Below, piece after piece: positions 6,016 through 7,778 of a stretch of 7,778 bases of DNA. The notes under the pieces were generated by a model. That model saw only the letters and a program-made list of their open reading frames with translations, was not told the DNA's origin and ran no database searches. Source of the DNA: Micrococcales bacterium (GTDB lineage Bacteria; Actinomycetota; Actinomycetes; Actinomycetales; Cellulomonadaceae); assembly GCA_009783975.1 (NCBI GenBank), contig WRCL01000076.1:1-7778 (forward strand), read 5' to 3'. Position numbers and translations under genes: made by a program. Within the stretch, counting starts at the first letter, position 1; each line of letters starts with the position of its first letter.

Positions 6016-6810
6016 TCACCCGCGGCCTTTGGCGGTCCTGCCGTTGAGGGAGTTGTCCTGGGCGACGGCCGACATGAACTCCCAGTGCCACGGTTCGATC
6101 TTGCTCTTGCGGGCCCACAAGGGGTTGTCGATGTCGAACTGCTGCATCCCCACGTCACGCAGCCACTGGTAGCGCGCACCGGCGTAGCTGCTCGGGCACA
6201 GGTCCACCGCGAGGCCAAGACCGTGGTTCGACGTGCCGGGGGTCGCCGCCATCGCGCCTTTGCGGTTCTTCACCGCGTACTGCTGTGCCAAGGTCCGGTA
6301 CCCGTCGGTGACGCACAGGTCAACCCCGAACCGGGCGACGTACATCTGGTTCAGGCCGGTGAGCGCCACGGCGAAGTCTGCGCGGACCTTGGTCTTGCCG
6401 TCCCACAAGGTGCACAGGTCACGGGCGGGCATCTGGCCGTTGGGAGACAGCTTCGCCGGAGGCAGGCCGGTGCACCCAGGCAGGGTCCCACGGGTCGCGC
6501 TGCGCGCGGCAGCCTCAAGGTTGCGTTCGATGGCGCTCGCCGGCGCCAGAGCCGCAGGGACCTGGCTGACCACAGCATTGCCTGACAGTGCACTGATCGT
6601 GCTTGGCAGCACCGGGCCGCCGCCGACGGCCACAGCACCCTGGGTCACCGGGACGACGACCGTGGCAGCGAGCAAAGAGACCAGGAGCCCTGAGCGGACG
6701 AAGAGCTGCGCAGTACGCTGACCACGCGACTTGGCCGGTGTGCGCTCAAACTTCGGCAGACGGTGCGCACGGGATCCCTGTTGGGACGACCCAGTGCGAT
6801 GAGATCCCAC
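6016..6810 (-). CDS. secreted M15 (VanY-type) D-alanyl-D-alanine carboxypeptidase
   Basis: A 264-residue zinc peptidase of family M15B, which trims the terminal D-Ala from peptidoglycan stem peptides outside the cell membrane. Residues about 35-61 form a hydrophobic signal sequence or anchor after an Arg/Lys-rich N-terminus; about 62-140 is a low-complexity Ala/Ser/Pro linker. The catalytic domain follows, with TDGYRTLAQQ (168-177), the zinc motif SNHGLGLAVD (194-203; ligands His196 and Asp203) and EPWHWE (239-244; Glu239 catalytic, His242 ligand). Four cysteines (113, 133, 166, 205) could pair outside the cell. The frame is open to a GTG at 6858, but GGAGG at 6817-6821 lies 6 bp before the GTG at 6808-6810, so I choose that start. 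It is transcribed towards prfB. Specificity (dipeptidase or carboxypeptidase) cannot be told from these motifs. Confidence 0.9.
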   Translation of the reverse strand: MGSHRTGSSQQGSRAHRLPKFERTPAKSRGQRTAQLFVRSGLLVSLLAATVVVPVTQGAVAVGGGPVLPSTISALSGNAVVSQVPAALAPASAIERNLEAAARSATRGTLPGCTGLPPAKLSPNGQMPARDLCTLWDGKTKVRADFAVALTGLNQMYVARFGVDLCVTDGYRTLAQQYAVKNRKGAMAATPGTSNHGLGLAVDLCPSSYAGARYQWLRDVGMQQFDIDNPLWARKSKIEPWHWEFMSAVAQDNSLNGRTAKGRG

Positions 6811-6816
6811 GATCTG

Positions 6817-6821
6817 CCTCC
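6817..6821 (-). promoter_or_regulatory. ribosome binding site deciding the M15 start
   Basis: On the minus strand this is GGAGG with a 6-base spacer (CAGATC) to the GTG at 6808-6810. The open frame continues upstream to a GTG at 6856-6858, which has no comparable site. Confidence 0.75.
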
Positions 6822-6887
6822 ACGTTGACGACTCGTACCACTTGTCCAGACACTCCACATGACACGCCGGACAGCGATCACAAAAGC

Positions 6888-6901
6888 GTAACGGAGATTA
6901 C
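6888..6901. promoter_or_regulatory. GTAA-N6-TTAC dyad upstream of the M15 gene
   Basis: GTAACGGAGATTAC is an inverted repeat of GTAA with a 6-bp spacer, in an A/T-richer patch about 78-90 bp upstream of the M15 start. On the minus strand it is followed by CGCTTTTGTGATC. GTAAC-type repeats are known targets of the actinobacterial response regulator MtrA in front of cell-wall hydrolase genes, so that is one candidate binder; this is an inference. No convincing -10/-35 pair was found beside it. Confidence 0.3.
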
Positions 6902-6976
6902 CCGGTCTTGGGAGGTTTCGCCGCGTACGACCGGTCTGCCGACATGTGGCTCTTCTCACACTCCCTGGCCCACATT

Positions 6977-7778
6977 TCACCCACTGTGGTCTTGCCCACC
7001 GCGCTGCATCGCGTCACGGACCTCCCCGACAAGCTCTTCGAGGACGTCTTCGAGGAAGACGACCCCCTGGCAGCGCCCGTCGACATCGACCCGCGCCAGG
7101 TGCGCCGCACCAGCCTGCATCGCCGCCAGCGCCTGCTCGATCTCGTCGTCGGGCGCTGCGGCAGCCATCGTGTGGACCCGCCAGCGCGGCACCGGCTCGT
7201 CGCGTTCGGCCCCCTGGGCGTACAGCACGTCTTTGAGGTGCAGGTACCCGACGAGCTCGTCGTCGTCAGCCACGGGCAGACGGCTGAACCCGGTGGTGGC
7301 CACCAGCGCCTCCACCTGGGCAGGTGTGACGTCGCTGGGGACGAAGACCAGGTCGGCCAGCGCGACCATGACGTCGCCGGCGAGCCGGTCGGAGAACCCC
7401 AGCGCACCTGACAGCAGGCCCTGGTCGTCGCTGAGGGTGCCTTCGGCTGCGGACGGCTCGACGATCGACTGCACCTCGTCAGCGGTGTACGCCGAGGCGA
7501 CCTCGTCGACCGGCTGGACCCTCACGACGCGCAGCACCGCGTTGGCGATCGCGTTGAGCACACCGACGACGGGCCCGAGCACCCGCGCGACGGCGACCAG
7601 CGGCGGGACGAACCAGCGCACCGCCCGGTCAGGACCAGACACAGCGAGGTTCTTCGGCACCATCTCACCGAGCACGACATGGGCCATGACGACGACGAGC
7701 AGAGCGACGACGAACGCGACCGCGTGCGTGAGCACCGGCCCTGCCCCGGCCGCCCGCATCGGCGCCTCGATCTGGTGG
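6977..7778 (-). CDS. CNNM/HlyC-CorC family membrane protein with CBS pair, 5' end missing
   Basis: The last 266 codons of a protein whose start lies beyond the right edge; an ATG at 7757-7759 is internal, because the frame stays open and homologous-looking to the edge. Visible residues 13-75 are the end of the CNNM (DUF21) membrane domain, with a transmembrane helix at about 16-38 running into the conserved GEMVPKNLA (37-45). Two CBS domains follow, about 132-186 (with GFSRLPV and LVGYLHLKDVL) and about 198-250 (with GVVFLEDVLEELVGEV). The protein stops soon after, so the C-terminal CorC/HlyC domain of many relatives is absent. Family members are linked to magnesium and cobalt efflux; the older name 'hemolysin' is inherited from TlyC-type annotation and is not supported here. 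The 166-bp gap to the M15 start suggests a separate transcript for that gene. Confidence 0.9.
   Translation of the reverse strand, partial: HQIEAPMRAAGAGPVLTHAVAFVVALLVVVMAHVVLGEMVPKNLAVSGPDRAVRWFVPPLVAVARVLGPVVGVLNAIANAVLRVVRVQPVDEVASAYTADEVQSIVEPSAAEGTLSDDQGLLSGALGFSDRLAGDVMVALADLVFVPSDVTPAQVEALVATTGFSRLPVADDDELVGYLHLKDVLYAQGAERDEPVPRWRVHTMAAAAPDDEIEQALAAMQAGAAHLARVDVDGRCQGVVFLEDVLEELVGEVRDAMQRGGQDHSG

Noticed and set aside
5272..6585. Long plus-strand open frame (437 codons) opposite prfB and the M15 gene
   Set aside because: It is antisense to two genes with clear catalytic motifs, has an Arg/Val/Gly/Asp-biased composition typical of mirror frames in high-GC DNA, and shows no recognisable domain.
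6944..6975. ATGTGG/CCACAT stem after the CBS-protein gene as an intrinsic terminator
   Set aside because: Only 6 bp of stem, a loop of about 20 bases and no U-tract on the minus strand.

Overview
The window is high-GC, densely coded bacterial DNA with GTG starts and strong Shine-Dalgarno sequences. Gene content and order (prfB, ftsE, ftsX, then an M23 peptidase) point to an actinomycete, probably a Micrococcales-type organism such as a Cellulomonas relative. The genus is an inference.

Layout, read along the minus strand where most genes lie. At the right edge is the 3' part of a CNNM/HlyC-CorC-type membrane protein with two CBS domains (6977-7778, its start outside the window). After a 166-bp regulatory gap comes a secreted M15 D-Ala-D-Ala carboxypeptidase (6016-6810), followed 48 bp later by prfB, peptide chain release factor 2 (4849-5967). 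A 315-bp gap holds a compact element, 4694-4848, with perfect inverted-repeat arms, flanked by TTA on both sides; the right-hand TTA is the prfB stop codon. Then follow the tightly packed division genes ftsE (3844-4533) and ftsX (2924-3838) and an envelope M23 endopeptidase with a long coiled coil (1539-2918). The left end carries one plus-strand gene, an S66 LD-carboxypeptidase of the MccF-like type (344-1396). On each side of it lies a decayed C-terminal fragment of a VapC-type PIN toxin; the two fragments are about 88% identical over 91 bp.

How the genes work together: FtsE (ATPase) and FtsX (membrane subunit) form the divisome complex that transmits ATP hydrolysis to a periplasmic hydrolase. 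The coiled-coil M23 protein, 5 bp downstream of ftsX, is the obvious partner and keeps its zinc ligands. The M15 and S66 enzymes also act on peptidoglycan-type peptides, so three cell-wall peptidases of different families lie within about 6 kb. In many actinobacteria smpB and ssrA follow this block; here that position holds the S66 gene and toxin debris.

Most unusual items: the inverted-repeat element at the prfB stop codon, which looks like a MITE or long hairpin, and the paired vapC remnants bracketing the S66 gene. I do not see a clear new multi-gene system.
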